A stretch of 64,000 nt of DNA from Rhizobiaceae bacterium (GTDB lineage Bacteria > Pseudomonadota > Alphaproteobacteria > Rhizobiales > Rhizobiaceae), in the NCBI GenBank assembly GCA_029233925.1, contig JARGOX010000009.1:186001-250000 (forward strand), in the 5' to 3' direction. Positions 39,485 to 46,698 of this stretch are shown in pieces (positions within the stretch are counted from its first letter, which is position 1; each line of letters starts with the position of its first letter). Position numbers and translations under genes: made by a program. Below the pieces are notes generated by a model. It made no database searches, was not told where the DNA came from, and saw nothing but the letters and a program-made list of their open reading frames with translations.

Positions 39485-40909
39485 TTACTCCTGTTGTGCC
39501 ACAACGCTCTGATCTTCAACGCCAAGCCAGGCGCTGCAATCGGTCAGGGCACGCGCCGCAATGGTTCGCTTTTTGACCAAAGTCTTGTCTTTTCCACGGA
39601 AGCGCTTGAGGCCTTCGGGTCTGATGATCTCGACCGGTGGGAAAAGGCCGAAATTGACATTCATCGGCTGAAAAGAGCGTTTTCCAGGTTCATCGTTCCA
39701 GGAAAGATGACCGCCTGTAATATGTCCGAGAAGCGCACCAAAGGCCGTCGTCTGTGGTGGCGGGGAGATCGGGTTCCCCAGCAGTTCCGCAGCCGCAAAA
39801 CGACCGGCCAAAAGGCCCATGGCTGCTGATTCCACATAGCCTTCGCAACCGGTGATCTGACCGGCAAAACGCAGGCCCGGACGAGACTTGAGCTGCAAGG
39901 ATCCGTCCAGTAAATCCGGTGAATTGATATAGGTGTTTCTATGCAGCCCCCCGAGGCGGGCAAATTCCGCATTTTGCAATCCGGGAATCAACTGAAAAAT
40001 GTCTTTTTGCGCGCCATATTTCAGTTTTGTCTGAAACCCCACCATATTGAACAGTGTGCCCAGCGCATTGTCCTGCCGCAATTGCACCACGGCGTAGGCC
40101 TTGACGTCCGGATTATGGCAGTTGGTCAGTCCCATCGGCTTCATCGGGCCATGGCGCAGAGTTTCGCGACCACGCTCGGCCATCACTTCGATCGGCAGGC
40201 AGCCGTCAAAATAAGGCGTTCCTTCCCAGTCCTTGAATTGGGTTTTTTCACCCGCAATCAAGGCATCGATAAAGGCGCCGTACTGGTCTTCATCCATCGG
40301 ACAATTGATATAGTCCTTGCCCGTTCCGCCTGGCCCGACCTTGTCGTAGCGCGATTGGAACCAGCAGATATCCATATCGATACTGTCAAAATGCACGATG
40401 GGTGCTATGGCATCAAAAAAGGCGAGGGCATCGGAGCCGGTTTGCTGCTTGATCGATTCGGCCAGTGCGGGGGCTGTCAGAGGACCGGTCGCAATGATTG
40501 TCTGGGGCCAGTCAGCGGGCGGCAACCCTGTCACTTCCTCACGGCTGACGGTAATGAGAGGATGGGCTTCAATTGCTGCGGTGACTGCATCGGAGAACCC
40601 GTCGCGATCCACGGCCAGAGCACTTCCGGCCGGCACCTGATGTTTGTCGGCGCAGGCAATGATGATCGAATCGGCAATCCGCATTTCCTGATGCAGGACA
40701 CCCACGGCATTGGTCTGGGAATCATCTGATCGGAAGGAATTGGAACATACCAGTTCGGCCAATCCGTCGGTCTTGTGTGCCTCGGTGCCACGCACCGGGC
40801 GCATCTCATGCAGAATCACCGGTACGCCGGCATTGGCAGCTTGCCAGGCAGCTTCTGTGCCTGCCATGCCGCCGCCGACAATATGGAGTATTTTTTGTGA
40901 ATTGTTCAT
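39485..40909 (-). CDS. trmFO: Methylenetetrahydrofolate--tRNA-(uracil-5-)-methyltransferase TrmFO
   Basis: Flavin- and folate-dependent enzyme that makes ribothymidine 54 in tRNA. The FAD-binding [20 protein letters not shown] is followed by [18 protein letters not shown] and later [14 protein letters not shown], all TrmFO blocks. The start at 40909 matches the family; 12 upstream residues possible from a TTG at 40945. 474 residues. It is the upstream gene of a pair with the crotonase. Confidence 0.94.
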   Translation of the reverse strand: MNNSQKILHIVGGGMAGTEAAWQAANAGVPVILHEMRPVRGTEAHKTDGLAELVCSNSFRSDDSQTNAVGVLHQEMRIADSIIIACADKHQVPAGSALAVDRDGFSDAVTAAIEAHPLITVSREEVTGLPPADWPQTIIATGPLTAPALAESIKQQTGSDALAFFDAIAPIVHFDSIDMDICWFQSRYDKVGPGGTGKDYINCPMDEDQYGAFIDALIAGEKTQFKDWEGTPYFDGCLPIEVMAERGRETLRHGPMKPMGLTNCHNPDVKAYAVVQLRQDNALGTLFNMVGFQTKLKYGAQKDIFQLIPGLQNAEFARLGGLHRNTYINSPDLLDGSLQLKSRPGLRFAGQITGCEGYVESAAMGLLAGRFAAAELLGNPISPPPQTTAFGALLGHITGGHLSWNDEPGKRSFQPMNVNFGLFPPVEIIRPEGLKRFRGKDKTLVKKRTIAARALTDCSAWLGVEDQSVVAQQE

Positions 40910-41110
40910 AGCGGCGCTTTTAGCATCTCGCACGGCTGCGTCCAATCAATTGAGGTGCCCTGTGCAACTCAATTATGCGCAACTCAAATATGCTTTCGCA
41001 GATGACGTGGGTTCAAGAGCAGCGCGCAGTAACCAGCGCCGCACCGGCTCTGCCTTGCAGGGGCCGGATTGAAACCTGTTCGTCGCCATGATGACAGTCA
41101 CGCGTTGCGT

Positions 41111-41257
41111 TCAGATGTCATGGATCTGACGGTGATGCCTGCCGATTTCCCGGCGATTGACGCCAATATCATTGAGGATATGGTCCGGCATACCACGCAA
41201 CATTCTGGTGGTGCGACGGTATTTTCGCCAGTTCCGGTAAACGTTCAGGATACCCAT
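41111..41257 (-). CDS. DUF1127 small protein (copy 1)
   Basis: A 48-residue basic protein of the DUF1127/YjiS-like family. It has NVYRNWRKYRRTTRMLRGMP followed by the typical ILNDIGVNRREI turn. Small DUF1127 proteins in alphaproteobacteria are RNA-binding or regulatory; one in Rhodobacter (CcaF1) influences maturation of CcsR small RNAs. This copy lies downstream, on the same strand, of the hairpin triplet at 41412-41521 and lacks the promoter-like block seen upstream of copies 2 and 3, so it may depend on read-through. Confidence 0.82.
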   Translation of the reverse strand: MGILNVYRNWRKYRRTTRMLRGMPDHILNDIGVNRREIGRHHRQIHDI

Positions 41258-41411
41258 GTTCTTGCTCTTAAAAAGGTTGTTCGAAACGGCTGTGTTCTGC
41301 GTCAATCATGGCAAATGTGAGACGTTTTGAAGAGGCTGAGCGCTTTGCGGATGTGCCCGGCGCAGATAATGTTTGGCGCCTTGCTGTTGACTACCAATTG
41401 GATAAACGACA

Positions 41412-41521
41412 ACGCCCACCGGGGGAGGATCCGATGGGCGTCATATCAACGGCTGACGATTTGGGAGGAGGTAAATGCGTCAACCTATTCCCGGACCATG
41501 GGAGGAGGTATGGTCAGGGAA
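41412..41521 (-). ncRNA. CcsR/cuckoo-like hairpin triplet, unit 7
   Basis: Three stem-loops immediately downstream of DUF1127 copy 2, 29 bases after its stop. Stems are GACCAT/ATGGTC with outer TTCCC/GGGAA (41488-41521), TGACG/CGTCA with flanking pairs (41451-41485) and ACGCCCA/TGGGCGT (41412-41441). Loops on the minus strand read ACCTCCTCCC, ACCTCCTCCC and ATCCTCCCCC. No T tract follows the last stem. The stem sequences differ from those of the tandem array, while the loops are kept, which argues that the loop is what matters. Confidence 0.7.
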
Positions 41522-41550
41522 ATCTCGGTGTCTTGGCACGTGGCGTGTTG

Positions 41551-41703
41551 CTAAACGGCACGGCGTGCAACAAAGGGTATGTCTGAACGGGCAATGCCGA
41601 TATCGCTGAGTTCGCGGTCCGACATGCGGCTAAGCTCGCTGCATGTGCTGCGATATCTGCGCCAGTTCTGAAATGACTGCTTCATAGATACCATTTTCTT
41701 CAT
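41551..41703 (-). CDS. DUF1127 small protein (copy 2)
   Basis: A 50-residue DUF1127 protein: SFQNWRRYRSTCSELSRMSD then RELSDIGIARSDIPF. The ATG at 41703 is used; Met codons at 41694 and 41685 are also possible. The promoter-like block at 41752-41787 lies about 50 bases upstream, and hairpin unit 7 follows. The gene sits between the decayed end of the array (unit 6) and unit 7. Confidence 0.85.
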   Translation of the reverse strand: MKKMVSMKQSFQNWRRYRSTCSELSRMSDRELSDIGIARSDIPFVARRAV

Positions 41704-41751
41704 CCTTCGGTGTCTTGCGATCTTGTTCCAACCGCTCTTGATCTCTGAACC

Positions 41752-41787
41752 CAATATAGGTGCAATGGATTGTATTGTGCAGTGCAA
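41752..41787 (-). promoter_or_regulatory. Shared promoter-like block upstream of DUF1127 copy 2
   Basis: Read on the minus strand: TTGCACTGCACAA, sixteen bases, then TATATTG. The same two elements with identical spacing precede DUF1127 copy 3 and units 2, 3 and 4. Conservation of both the motifs and the spacing while the middle varies is what a promoter would show. Confidence 0.65.
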
Positions 41788-41843
41788 TATTCGCAGGTGC
41801 GTCATGCATTAATGCACGGCTTGATGACTGATGGTTGAACGGA

Positions 41844-41961
41844 ATATCGCCCGCTGGGTTGAGGGAATCCAGCGAGCGATATCTATTTGCCGGGCGGTCG
41901 GGGGGGTGACGGCCGGGCAATTGGCTGGGACGATGGGGGGGGGGGGGGAAGATCATGTCCC
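41844..41961 (-). ncRNA. Degenerate hairpin triplet, unit 6
   Basis: The three stems still form: a 14-base stem with one mismatch (41844-41857 with 41869-41882), TTGCC/GGCAA (41887-41920) and GGGAC/GTCCC (41927-41961). The loops have lost CCTCCTCCC: one has only GAGGGA on the plus strand, one is G-rich and one contains a run of 14 G (41935-41948). This is a decaying copy of the array unit, or carries a sequencing uncertainty in the homopolymer. Confidence 0.55.
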
Positions 41962-42071
41962 GCTTCAATCAAACGCATAAAAGGGAAAAAGGTTCCAAGT
42001 CCTTGCGGATTTTTTTGCAATGTGCTCATTGCGTGCTCAGGCAGGCATGTGTTTGTGAAAATTGCAATTTT

Positions 42072-42170
42072 TCGCTCGCTGGGGGAGGAGATCCAGCGAG
42101 CGATATAAATTTGCCTGGCTGTTGGGGAAGAGCCGGCAAAGGCGGAACAAAGGGAGGAGAATTATGTCCC
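42072..42170 (-). ncRNA. Partly degenerate hairpin triplet, unit 5
   Basis: The terminator-proximal hairpin (42072-42103, an 11-base stem) keeps its CTCCTCCC-type loop, the middle one (42111-42139) keeps stem pairing but not the loop motif, and the first (42144-42170) keeps a CTCCTCCC loop on a weakened stem. No promoter-like block precedes it and no long T tract follows it. It is intermediate between the intact units 1-4 and unit 6. Confidence 0.6.
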
Positions 42171-42275
42171 GTGGTCAAACAACGTCGATCAGCGGAAATG
42201 GTTCCATGCTTTCATGCCGAAACGCGAAAAAAACAGCACGGATCGGAGTCGCAAGTTTGGGGGATTGAAAGAAAT

Positions 42276-42387
42276 AGCGCTCGCTGGGGGAGGAGATCCA
42301 GCGAGCGCTATCTATATGCGACCGACAGTTGGGAGGAGGATAACTGCCGGTCAAATCGCAGGGACGTTGGGAGGAGGATAACGTCCC
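42276..42387 (-). ncRNA. CcsR/cuckoo-like hairpin triplet, unit 4
   Basis: Minus-strand order: GGGACGTT/AACGTCCC stem (42361-42387), GACCGGCAGTT-type 11-base stem with one mismatch (42320-42352) and a 12-base AGCGCTCGCTGG/CCAGCGAGCGCT stem (42276-42309). The first two loops read ATCCTCCTCCC, the last ATCTCCTCCC. An own promoter-like block lies at 42404-42439. The T tract after the last stem is interrupted (TTTCTTT). Confidence 0.75.
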
Positions 42388-42403
42388 GCGAAACTGATAA
42401 TCA

Positions 42404-42439
42404 CAATATAGGTTAAGATGCTGAATTTGTGCAGCGCAA
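42404..42439 (-). promoter_or_regulatory. Shared promoter-like block upstream of unit 4
   Basis: TTGCGCTGCACAA, sixteen bases, TATATTG on the minus strand. One base differs in the first element from the block of units 2 and 3, and the bases between are the most diverged of the array copies. Confidence 0.6.
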
Positions 42440-42500
42440 TATTTGCATGTGTGCCATGCAGCAATGCATAGCTTGAAATATGCATCAGGCAAAAAAATAA

Positions 42501-42610
42501 CGCTCGCTGGGGGAGGAGATCCAGCGAGCGCTATCTATATGCGACCGACAGTTGGGAGGAGGATAACTGCCGGTCAAATCGCAGGGACGTTGGGAGGAGG
42601 ATAACGTCCC
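42501..42610 (-). ncRNA. CcsR/cuckoo-like hairpin triplet, unit 3
   Basis: Hairpins at 42584-42610, 42543-42575 and 42501-42530 repeat unit 4 almost exactly. The last stem is followed on the minus strand by a seven-T tract (42491-42497), so it should act as an intrinsic terminator. Loops carry CCTCCTCCC twice and CTCCTCCCC once. Confidence 0.78.
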
Positions 42611-42626
42611 GCGAAACTGATAATGA

Positions 42627-42662
42627 CAATATAGATTATGATGCTGAATTTGTGCAGTGCAA
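42627..42662 (-). promoter_or_regulatory. Shared promoter-like block upstream of unit 3
   Basis: TTGCACTGCACAA, sixteen bases, TATATTG on the minus strand, identical to the block of unit 2. An alternative sigma70 reading is TTGCAC, 16 bases, CATAAT within the same stretch. Confidence 0.65.
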
Positions 42663-42718
42663 TATTTGCATGTTTGCCATGCAGCAATGCATAGCTAAAA
42701 AGCTGGAGGCAAAAAAAT

Positions 42719-42830
42719 AGCGCTCGCTGGGGGAGGGGATCCAGCGAGCGCTATCTATATGCGACCGACAGTTGGGAGGAGGGTAACTGCTGGTCAAATC
42801 GCAGGGACGTTGGGAGGAGGATAACGTCCC
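42719..42830 (-). ncRNA. CcsR/cuckoo-like hairpin triplet, unit 2
   Basis: Hairpins at 42804-42830, 42763-42795 and 42719-42752. The middle stem has a mismatch compensated by none, the last loop is CCCCTCCC-like (one change). The last stem is followed by a seven-T tract (42711-42717) on the minus strand. Predicted RNA from the promoter block would be roughly 130 bases. Confidence 0.78.
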
Positions 42831-42846
42831 GCGAAACTGATAATGA

Positions 42847-42882
42847 CAATATAGATTATGATGCTGAATTTGTGCAGTGCAA
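42847..42882 (-). promoter_or_regulatory. Shared promoter-like block upstream of unit 2
   Basis: TTGCACTGCACAA (42870-42882), sixteen bases, TATATTG (42847-42853) on the minus strand. It lies about 17 bases before the first stem of unit 2, so a transcript would start at or just before the hairpins. Confidence 0.65.
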
Positions 42883-42942
42883 TATTTGCATGTGTGCCAT
42901 GCAGCAATGCATAGCTTGAAATAAGCATCAGGCAAAAAAATA

Positions 42943-43056
42943 GCGCTCGCTGGGGGAGGAGATCCAGCGAGCGCCATTATATGCGACTGACAGTTGGGAG
43001 GAGGATAACTGTCAGTCAAATCGCGAGAACATTGGGAGGAGGAGAATGTCCCGCGA
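42943..43056 (-). ncRNA. CcsR/cuckoo-like hairpin triplet, unit 1 (3' of DUF1127 copy 3)
   Basis: Starts 17 bases after the stop of DUF1127 copy 3, so it is likely the 3' UTR of that message, released by processing. Hairpins: 43021-43056 (TCGCG/CGCGA outer, ACATT/AATGT inner), 42985-43017 (perfect 11-base stem GACTGACAGTT/AACTGTCAGTC) and 42943-42974 (perfect 11-base stem GCGCTCGCTGG). Relative to other units the middle stem has changed on both sides so pairing is kept. A seven-T tract (42934-42940) follows on the minus strand. Confidence 0.8.
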
Positions 43057-43073
43057 AACTTGTTGTTTCTTTT

Positions 43074-43214
43074 TTAAAACGACTTGCGTGCGACAGTATC
43101 AATGTCGCTTCGTTTGATTCCAAGGTCAATAAGATCACGATCACCCAGGCGATTCAAGGCATCGCGTGTTTTGGTGTAATTGCGCCATTTCTGGTATGTG
43201 AGCATCATGTTCAT
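43074..43214 (-). CDS. DUF1127 small protein (copy 3)
   Basis: A 46-residue DUF1127 protein: NMMLTYQKWRNYTKTRDALN then DRDLIDLGIKRSDIDTVARKSF. The ATG at 43214 has GAAG upstream. It heads the whole minus-strand array: promoter-like block at 43269-43303, gene, then unit 1. This gene-then-hairpins order is that of the Rhodobacter DUF1127-CcsR operon. Confidence 0.86.
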   Translation of the reverse strand: MNMMLTYQKWRNYTKTRDALNRLGDRDLIDLGIKRSDIDTVARKSF

Positions 43215-43268
43215 TGTCTTCAACCGTTCGTGTGTTGGCTTTGCCAAGTGCGTCATCAACTTGAACTG

Positions 43269-43303
43269 CATATAGTGAATGGGTTTGGAGTTGTGCAGCG
43301 CAG
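43269..43303 (-). promoter_or_regulatory. Shared promoter-like block upstream of DUF1127 copy 3
   Basis: CTGCGCTGCACAA, sixteen bases, TATATG on the minus strand, with the same spacing as the array blocks although the sixteen bases between are unrelated. It would give a 5' leader of about 50 bases. Confidence 0.62.
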
Positions 43304-43397
43304 TATAGGCATAGGTGGCATGAGCTTTTTGCATGGCTGCAAAAGCAGACTGCCGGCAAGGAATCCGTTGGAGCAGGGGATTGTCATGAAATTTCCT

Positions 43398-43425
43398 TTG
43401 ACCTGTATTTTACCGGTGATATAGA
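43398..43425 (+). promoter_or_regulatory. Sigma70-like promoter for tRNA-Leu
   Basis: TTGACC (43398-43403), sixteen bases, TATAGA (43420-43425), followed 60 bases later by the tRNA. It starts from the region upstream of the DUF1127 copy 3 promoter block, on the opposite strand. Confidence 0.5.
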
Positions 43426-43484
43426 GACGCGCTCCAACCGGTGTTTTAAGCGTGTTCTATGCTGATCAAACCGTTGGGTTATGT

Positions 43485-43569
43485 GCGGGTGTGGCGGAAT
43501 TGGTAGACGCACCTGGTTTAGGTCCAGACGCCGAGAGGCGTGGGGGTTCGAGTCCCTCCACCCGCACCA
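43485..43569 (+). tRNA. tRNA-Leu (anticodon TAG)
   Basis: An 85-base class II tRNA. The acceptor stem GCGGGTG pairs with CACCCGC, the anticodon loop TTTAGGT gives TAG, the variable arm is a long GACGCCGAGAGGCGTGG-type stem, and GGTTCGAGTCC forms the T arm. The CCA end is encoded. Its position before tig is conserved in Rhizobiales. Confidence 0.97.
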
Positions 43570-44491
43570 AAACAGAATCTCGTCATTTCTACTGATATTG
43601 TGAATGGAAGCCCCATTTTCATTATTTGAAAAGGTTCACGCGCTCCACGTTCACTTTTGCGATGACGTCTCGCAGCGCGATGTGATGCATCGGGCAAAGA
43701 CTCAGCCGCCCCGAAGTGCCGTTTTTCCGATCTGGAGGATGTCTTGCTTTCATTGAACCACTGTGTTCGTGATCCAGTGAGTCGATCCGCCAAGAAGGCG
43801 GTAAAGAGCGATGCTTTCGCATCGGTCGAGACGCCAGACAAAACGGGTGACGCAGCGGGCGGCCACTGGTCACGAACCCTTCGGGTCAGCTGTCTTTTGC
43901 CACTATCTACGTCGTTTCGCTTGCCGGTGCCTTAAAGGTACGCGCTTCGCGAACCAACTTGATCCTGACCAAAAAACAACTGGCAGAGTGAATCAATGAA
44001 AGCCAGACATGCTCTATTGCCATTGGATATGCGTTGCCTGGGCTACTCATTTCGGGGTCGGAATGTTTCCGACCACCAGTCGTACTGTCACCATGGCTGT
44101 CAGACTGAGGATGTCATACTTTTGCATTTGGAAAAACATATCGAAAGTCCCATTGGAACCAGAAGCGCAGGATTTGGGTTCTTCGCTGACACCTGAGCAA
44201 TATTGAAAAATGGGCCGGAATCACCGCGAATAGCGGATTTGCATTGCAGCTTTGCGACCAATTTGCTATTGCGCGGCGAACGCCCGTTGGCGGCAACCGA
44301 TTTTCGCTCGCATGAGGATAGTATATCGGACTGCGCGATACGGAAAAAGTCAATAATTACAACGGTTCAGTGCCCAAGTTGCTACGGTAGGGGTGCTGCA
44401 GCTGATCGTTGCCAAGCTTGGCAGGCAGTAGAACATCACTTTGACCAGCCTTTCGGCAGGTGGTGATTGATACGAGATTGAAGGTTTGAAT
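43570..44491 (+). other. 920-bp intergenic region with several short hairpins
   Basis: No convincing gene lies between the tRNA and tig. The stretch 43787-43955 contains four short-loop hairpins: CCGCC-AAGAA-GGCGG (43787-43801), CGATGC-TTTC-GCATCG (43809-43824), ACCC-TTC-GGGT (43876-43886) and GGT-A-CGCG-CTT-CGCG-A-ACC (43937-43955). They may be part of an unrecognised RNA or chance. The tig promoter should lie near the right end but is not clear. Confidence 0.4.
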
Positions 44492-45916
44492 ATGCAGGTT
44501 ACAGAAACGCTGTCCGAGGGTCTGAAGCGCGAGATCAAGATTGTCATTCCCGCACAGGACATGGAAACAACGCTGAACGAGCGCCTCGTGGACGCCAAGA
44601 ACAAGGTCCGTCTCAACGGATTTCGTCCGGGCAAAGTGCCAATGGCTCATATGCGCAAAATGTACGGCAAGTCGATCATGGCTGAATTGGTCAATGAAAT
44701 GATCAACCAGAAGCCTACGGAAATCCTTGCCGAACGCGGCGAGAAGTCAGCGACCCGGCCACAGGTCACGATGACCGAAGATGAGGCCGAGGCAAACCAG
44801 ATTCTCGATGCCAAGGCTGATTTCGAATTCTCTATTTCCTATGAGGTCATTCCCAAAATCGAACTCAAGGATATCAGCAAGCTGAAGCTGAACCGGATGA
44901 TCGTTGATATTGAAGATTCGGAAGTTGACGAGCAGGTCCAGCGTGTTGCTGACAGTGCGCGCACCTATGAGAGCAAAAAAGGCAAGTCTGTCGATGGCGA
45001 TCGTGTCACGATGGATTACCTCGGCAAGATTGATGGCGAGCCATTTGATGGCGGCGCAGACAATGATGCCAATCTCGTCCTTGGTTCAGGCAATTTCATT
45101 CCTGGCTTCGAAGAGCAATTGCTCGGCGTCAAGGCAGGCGACGAAAAGACTATCAACGTCAAATTCCCGGACGATTATCAGGCAGCGCATCTGGCAGGCA
45201 AGGACGCCACCTTTGATGTGACCGTCAAGGATGTCGCCACACCGGGCGAACTTGTGATTGATGATGAACTGGCAAAGACGCTAGGTCTGGAATCGGCTGA
45301 TCGCCTTCGCGAAGTCATCCGCGAACAGATTGAAAGCCAGTACGGCCAATACACCCGCCAGAAGATCAAACGTCAGATTCTGGATGCGCTGGACGAAGAC
45401 TACAAGATCGAGACTCCTGAATCCTTGCTTGAGGTCGAATTCAACAATATCTGGGGTCAGGTCACGGGTGATCTGGAACAGTCAGGCAAAACATTCGAAG
45501 ACGAAGAAACGACAGAAGAGGCAGCCCGCGAAGACTACCGCAAACTTGCCGAGCGTCGCGTCCGTCTTGGTCTGGTGCTTTCCCAGATTGGTGAAAAGGC
45601 CGAGATCACGATTACCGAAGATGAAATGCAGCGTGCTCTTTATGATCAGGTTCGTCAGTATCCTGGTCAGGAACAGCAGATCATGGATTATTTCAAGCAG
45701 ACACCTGATGCTGTTGCCCAGTTGCGTGCGCCAATCTTCGAAGAGAAAGTCATCGACCACATCATCAGCCTGGCTGATGTGACGGATCAGACTGTCAGCA
45801 AGGAAGTGCTGATGGCCGATGACGAAGAGGAAGAAGCAGAAAAGAAACCTGCTAAAAAGGCCAAGGCAGCGCCAAAGAAGAAGGCTGCTGCCAAGAAGAA
45901 AGCCGACGCTGAATAA
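44492..45916 (+). CDS. tig: Trigger factor (ribosome-associated chaperone)
   Basis: Ribosome-docking chaperone with peptidyl-prolyl isomerase. The ribosome-binding signature [17 protein letters not shown] lies near residue 45, the FKBP domain (about 150-245) has [20 protein letters not shown] and [15 protein letters not shown], and the helical C-terminus ends in a Lys/Ala-rich tail unlike E. coli. ATG 44492 with GAAGG upstream is chosen. 474 residues, normal for the group. Confidence 0.96.
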   Translation: MQVTETLSEGLKREIKIVIPAQDMETTLNERLVDAKNKVRLNGFRPGKVPMAHMRKMYGKSIMAELVNEMINQKPTEILAERGEKSATRPQVTMTEDEAEANQILDAKADFEFSISYEVIPKIELKDISKLKLNRMIVDIEDSEVDEQVQRVADSARTYESKKGKSVDGDRVTMDYLGKIDGEPFDGGADNDANLVLGSGNFIPGFEEQLLGVKAGDEKTINVKFPDDYQAAHLAGKDATFDVTVKDVATPGELVIDDELAKTLGLESADRLREVIREQIESQYGQYTRQKIKRQILDALDEDYKIETPESLLEVEFNNIWGQVTGDLEQSGKTFEDEETTEEAAREDYRKLAERRVRLGLVLSQIGEKAEITITEDEMQRALYDQVRQYPGQEQQIMDYFKQTPDAVAQLRAPIFEEKVIDHIISLADVTDQTVSKEVLMADDEEEEAEKKPAKKAKAAPKKKAAAKKKADAE

Positions 45917-45935
45917 TCGGTTTTTCTGACAGATT

Positions 45936-45967
45936 AAAAAGGCCGCACTTGTTGCGGCCTTTTTTTT
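45936..45967 (+). terminator. Rho-independent terminator after tig
   Basis: AAAAAGGCCGCA...TGCGGCC followed by eight T. The matching A tract on the other side makes it symmetrical, so it can also end the convergent radC message, whose stop is 42 bases away. Confidence 0.92.
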
Positions 45968-46008
45968 GTTCGGGTTTTGTCGACTGCAAAAGCGATTCAA
46001 CGTTTTCG

Positions 46009-46689
46009 TCAGATCAGCGAAAGGCCTTTCAGGCTGCTGTGGCCATCTCTGCCAATGATGATGTGATCATGGATGGCAATGCCCAGTGGCGTGCACGCAT
46101 CGACAATTTTGCGGGTCATGTCGATATCAGCACGCGACGGCGTGGGGTCACCGGATGGGTGGTTATGCAAGAGAATGATCGCCGTTGCAGACAGTTCCAG
46201 CGCGCGTTTGACAACTTCGCGGGGGTAGACGGGCGTATGATCAACCGTGCCTCTTTGTTGAACCTCGTCGGCAATCAGCACATTTTTCTTGTCGAGAAAG
46301 AGGATGCGGAACTGCTCGCTTCGTTCATAGGCCATGGCCGTGCGGCAATATTCCATCACGGACGACCAGGACGTCAGGATGGGGCGATTGACCAATTGGC
46401 CCTTCAGCATGCGTTGATTGAGCGCGGCAAGAATTTTCAGGTCTCCGGCGACCGCCGCACCGATTCCCGGGACCTCGCACAACAGATTGGCTGGGGCTCC
46501 CAGAACCTCTGCCAGCGAGCCAAATTTCTCCAGCAGGGCCTTGGCCATGGGTTTGGTGTCTTTTTGCGGTATGGCGCGGAAAAGAACCAGTTCCAGCAGT
46601 TCATAATCTGCCAGTGCCTCCTGTCCGGCTGTCTGGAAGCGTAGCCTTAGCCGGTCTCTATGCCCCTTGTGATCTGAACGTTCTGGCAG
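46009..46689 (-). CDS. radC: RadC/UPF0758 JAB-domain protein, apparently with a CTG start
   Basis: A UPF0758 protein with an N-terminal helix-hairpin-helix region ([13 protein letters not shown]) and a JAB/MPN metal-binding motif [19 protein letters not shown]. The first in-frame ATG (46548) would delete the conserved N-terminal part, which is present upstream: [20 protein letters not shown] and YELLELVLF. Between that part and the upstream in-frame stop there is no ATG, GTG or TTG; CTG at 46689 is six bases after a perfect AGGAG that overlaps the map stop. The result is 226 residues. Role in DNA metabolism is unproven for the family. Confidence 0.85.
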   Translation of the reverse strand: MPERSDHKGHRDRLRLRFQTAGQEALADYELLELVLFRAIPQKDTKPMAKALLEKFGSLAEVLGAPANLLCEVPGIGAAVAGDLKILAALNQRMLKGQLVNRPILTSWSSVMEYCRTAMAYERSEQFRILFLDKKNVLIADEVQQRGTVDHTPVYPREVVKRALELSATAIILLHNHPSGDPTPSRADIDMTRKIVDACTPLGIAIHDHIIIGRDGHSSLKGLSLI

Positions 46690-46698
46690 GGAAATCTC

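Larger units (their letters stand above)
42278..43056 (-). repeat. About 220-bp tandem repeat, three full copies and a partial one
   Basis: The marker CGCTCGCTGG recurs at 42278, 42501, 42721 and 42944, giving periods of 223, 220 and 223 bases. Each full copy contains a hairpin triplet plus a promoter-bearing spacer; copies differ at only a few positions. More distant, diverged copies begin near 42073 and 41848. Confidence 0.88.

Noticed and set aside
41955-42416. Plus-strand open frames within the hairpin array
   Set aside because: They run through repeats and hairpins, match no family, and the GGGAGGAGG that looks like a ribosome-binding site is the complement of the RNA loop motif.
42278-43056. 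CRISPR array
   Set aside because: Repeat period is about 220 bases with near-identical spacers, no short repeats with unique spacers and no cas genes.
43518-43841. Minus-strand frame ending in GAGGGTRTPTPLGVWT
   Set aside because: The C-terminal part is the antisense of the tRNA-Leu gene, a well-known false protein in automated annotations.
43996-44196. 66-codon plus-strand frame before tig
   Set aside because: Composition and lack of recognisable features do not support a gene.
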